Part shown: piece after piece, positions 61,745 through 64,000 of the stretch
Numbering within the stretch: position 1 is the stretch's first letter
Layout: the number at the start of each line of letters is the position of its first letter
DNA from: Lampris incognitus
Lineage: Eukaryota; Chordata; Actinopteri; Lampriformes; Lampridae
Direction of reading: 5' to 3'
DNA: 64,000 bases
NCBI RefSeq assembly: GCF_029633865.1
Contig: NC_079211.1
Span: forward strand, 3,139,739 to 3,203,738
Notes under the pieces: generated by a model
What the model saw: only the letters and a program-made list of their open reading frames with translations
Told to the model about the DNA's origin: nothing
Databases searched by the model: none
Position numbers and translations under genes: made by a program

Positions 61745-62398
61745 CACACACACATGCAGCGTGTTACACACACTGCAGTGTGTCACGCACATGCAGCATG
61801 TCACACACAAATGAAGCGTGTCCCACACACATGCAGTGTGTCACGCACATGCAGCATGTCACACACACACATGCAAACATGTCGCACACGCATCCAGCAT
61901 GTCACACAAATGCAAACATGTCACACACATGCAGCATGTCACACACAAATTAAGCATGCCCCACACACATGCAGTGTGTCACACACATGCAGCATGTGAC
62001 ACACACACACGCACAAACATGTCGCACACGCATCCAGCATGTCGCACGCATGCAAACATGTCACACACATGCAGCATGTCACACACACACGCACACACAC
62101 ATACAAACATGTCGCACACACATCCAGCATGTCACACGCATGCAAACATGTCACATGCATGCAGCATGTCACACACAAATGAATCATGTCCCACACACAT
62201 GCAGCGTGTCACACACACATGCAGCATGTCACATACACATGCATCGTTTAACACACATGCAGCATGTCACACGCGCATGCATCCTGTCACACACATGCAA
62301 ACGTGCCACACACATGCAGCTTGTCCCACACACATGCAGTGTGCCACATGCAGCATGTCCCACACACATGCAGCATGTCCCACACACATGCAGCATGT
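61745..62398. repeat. CA-rich minisatellite (CATGCAGCATGTCACACACA)
   Basis: Units of about 18-22 bp such as CATGCAGCATGTCACACACA, CATGCAAACATGTCGCACAC and ATGAAGCGTGTCCCACACAC. A block of about 180 bp (61,830-61,990) recurs at 62,000-62,190. His/Thr/Cys-rich ORFs over it are artefacts. Confidence 0.95.
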
Positions 62399-62499
62399 CA
62401 GTACTGCTGCGCTGAACATGAGACCAGGAGCTCTTCTCTGCTGTACAAATTATATCACATTGTAATTTTTCCTTCCCCTCTCTGCTCCCCAACACCCCC

Positions 62500-62565
62500 C
62501 CCTCTCTCTCTCTCTCGCTCTCCCTCTCTATCTATCTATCTACCTCTCTCTCTATCTCTCTCCCC
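62500..62565. repeat. (CT)n/(CTAT)n microsatellite
   Basis: CTCTCTCTCTCTCGCTC then TATCTATCTATC. Confidence 0.9.
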
Positions 62566-63490
62566 TGTAAGGAAAAGGTGGATGATGTGATGACAGCTGG
62601 TGGACTTGAGGGAGGGGAGGTGAATCAGACCTTAGCAGGTATGTGGACAGCAGCTCTGAGTCACAGCAGTGTTCAGACATTTCAGCAGGAGGGAGGAGCT
62701 GCTCTCAGATGCCTGATGATCTGGGCACATAACAAAAAGACCTTCTCATGGAGGAAACGAGTGGAGAGTTTTCCGTCCAAATGAGCATTTTTTTTCTGAC
62801 TGTTCTGGAGAAGTTCACTGTCCGCGCTGAAACACTGAGTCAGTAGAAAACACTGAAGTCTCCTCTGCTGGGAGAGCGCAAGTCACCTGAACTGGCGGCT
62901 TCATGCTGGTCATGTGACCATCACACGTCAGCGTTTTAAAACGCTCCATTTGGCCATCCACACTGGGTGCCAGTCCTGTTTTCAGATTCATCCACTTCAA
63001 CAGCGTTTTTGAAAGGCTCTGCTGTCAGTTGCTGAAACAGACCAGTGTGGAATAATATATCTGTGTTGAGTCCTGCTCACGTAAGATAGTAACAGTGATG
63101 TTTATTTTATCTTTTTTTTTTGTGGTACTGAAAGCTTGTGCATGACTGGTTTCTACTGACTTCTGGTTTCTACTGACTTCTGGTTTCTACTGCAGCGGTC
63201 ATACCAGTTTCCTGTTTGTTGGTGTGTACTGTTGAGAATGGCATATTTTTGGTGATGCCTGCAAGATTTACCATGGATAAATGTCAACGACATGCACACA
63301 ACTGTCCACAAACTTTCACCTGCACCTCCCAGCAAACGGGTGAAAAGTTTCAAGTTGCACATATCAAGTTACGTCCACAGACGGACGGACGGATGTAACT
63401 TGATATGTAACGTAACTTGTCTTCTCAAATTCAGTCAGCATAAAATTTTAAGGCAGCCCGGACACTTTTAACTTTTTTAAGTTAAAACAA
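62566..63490. other. No gene recognised; possible MITE remnant at about 62,930-62,980
   Basis: GCGTTTTAAAACGCTCCATT and GGCCATCCACACTGG resemble fish MITE termini. A short inverted repeat (AAGTTACGTCC / ...GTAACTTGATATGTAACG...) lies at 63,365-63,420. No gene supported. Confidence 0.35.
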
Positions 63491-63971
63491 AAAGTATCTT
63501 TTTAGGGTGTCTGGGTAGCTCAGCGGTCTATTCCGTTGCCTACCAACACGGGGATCGCTGGTTCAAATCCCCGTGTTACCTCCAGCCTGGTCGGGCATCC
63601 CTACAGATACAATGGCCGTGTCTGCGGGTGGGAAGCCGGATGTGGGTATGTGTCCTGTTCGCTGCAGTAGCGCATCCTCTGGTCGGTTGGGGTGCCTATT
63701 CAGAGGGGAGGGGGAACTGAGGGGGAGTAGCATGATCATCCCACACGCTACGTCCCCCTGGTGAAACTCCTTACTCTCAGGTGAAAAGAAGCAGCTGGTG
63801 ACTCCACATGTATGGGAGGAGGCATGTGGTAGTCTGCAGCCCTCTCTGGATCAGCAGAGGGGGTGGAGCAGCGACCGGGATGGTTCAGAAGAGTGGGGTA
63901 ATTGGTCGGGTACAATTGGGGAGAAAAATTGGGAAAAATACAAAAAAATAAAAACAGAAAGTATCTTTTTA
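63491..63971 (+). mobile_element. SINE family B, full length, perfect 14-bp target duplication
   Basis: 63,505-63,957: head GGGTGTCTGGGTAGCTCAGC (A box), B box GGTTCAAATCC, body GGGAAGCCGGATGTGGGTAT and GGTGAAAAGAAGCAGCTGGT, 3' CAATTGGGGAGAAAAATTGG with an AAAAATA tail. Identical AAAGTATCTTTTTA flanks lie at 63,491-63,504 and 63,958-63,971. Best reference copy of the family. Confidence 0.92.
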
Positions 63972-64000
63972 CAGTGTGTAAGTGTCACTATCAATAAAAC

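Noticed and set aside
61754..62465. His/Thr/Cys-rich ORF of 215 codons
   Set aside because: Translation of the CA-rich minisatellite.

Overview
The window is a repeat-rich vertebrate chromosome segment, almost certainly from a ray-finned fish. It has one intron-containing housekeeping gene, GT-AG introns, long GT/CT/CA microsatellites, and the usual teleost mix of mobile elements: Tc1-like and hAT transposons, RTE and L2/CR1/Rex-type LINEs, Penelope-like elements and several tRNA-derived SINE families. Nothing prokaryotic is present.

Region 1 (about 300-13,300, + strand) is a complete gene for the cap-binding translation factor eIF4E. Seven exons (410-427, 1829-1929, 2008-2103, 5744-5807, 7522-7635, 8269-8408, 12940-13051) join in frame to a 214-residue protein with all cap-binding residues. 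It has a CpG-rich 5' end with an NRF1-type palindrome and an AATAAA signal at 13,245. Its introns are loaded with mobile DNA: inverted tRNA-like elements and an antisense L2-like LINE (intron 3), a Penelope-like repeat and a SINE (intron 4), and a Tc1-like transposon broken by an RTE LINE, an antisense hAT relic and a SINE (intron 6).

Region 2 (13.3-31.5 kb) has no host exon I can recognise. It holds a Tc1-like element with IR/DR ends, antisense LINE pieces, an intact 191-codon Myb/SANT-like ORF (Harbinger-type), a 5S-rRNA-related segment, a SINE split by an RTE LINE with a clear target duplication, a Tc1/hAT-MITE/Penelope patchwork, a 1-kb VNTR and further SINEs.

Region 3 (31.5-41.7 kb) is dominated by tandem DNA: a 0.9-kb CT tract, an RTE LINE whose 3' tail has become a composite satellite, a 1.15-kb GT minisatellite, a 20-bp array, a 1.75-kb satellite of a 12-bp unit with an 894-bp internal duplication, and a 39-bp minisatellite inside a LINE ORF.

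Region 4 (41.7-64 kb) alternates repeat-poor stretches with a hAT transposase relic carrying 29 in-frame copies of a 24-bp unit, a 2.7-kb antisense L2/CR1-type LINE, a SINE, a LINE ORF1-like piece followed by a Penelope GIY-YIG relic, an R2/R4-like LINE end with CCHC and PD-(D/E)xK motifs, purine-rich and CA-rich arrays, and a SINE with perfect 14-bp target duplications at the right edge.

Apart from eif4e, everything coding here is transposon-derived and almost all of it is broken. The most notable theme is that tandem repeats were repeatedly born inside transposable elements, several times in frame within the element's own coding sequence. All family names come from reading the sequence and remembered family features; no database search was possible.
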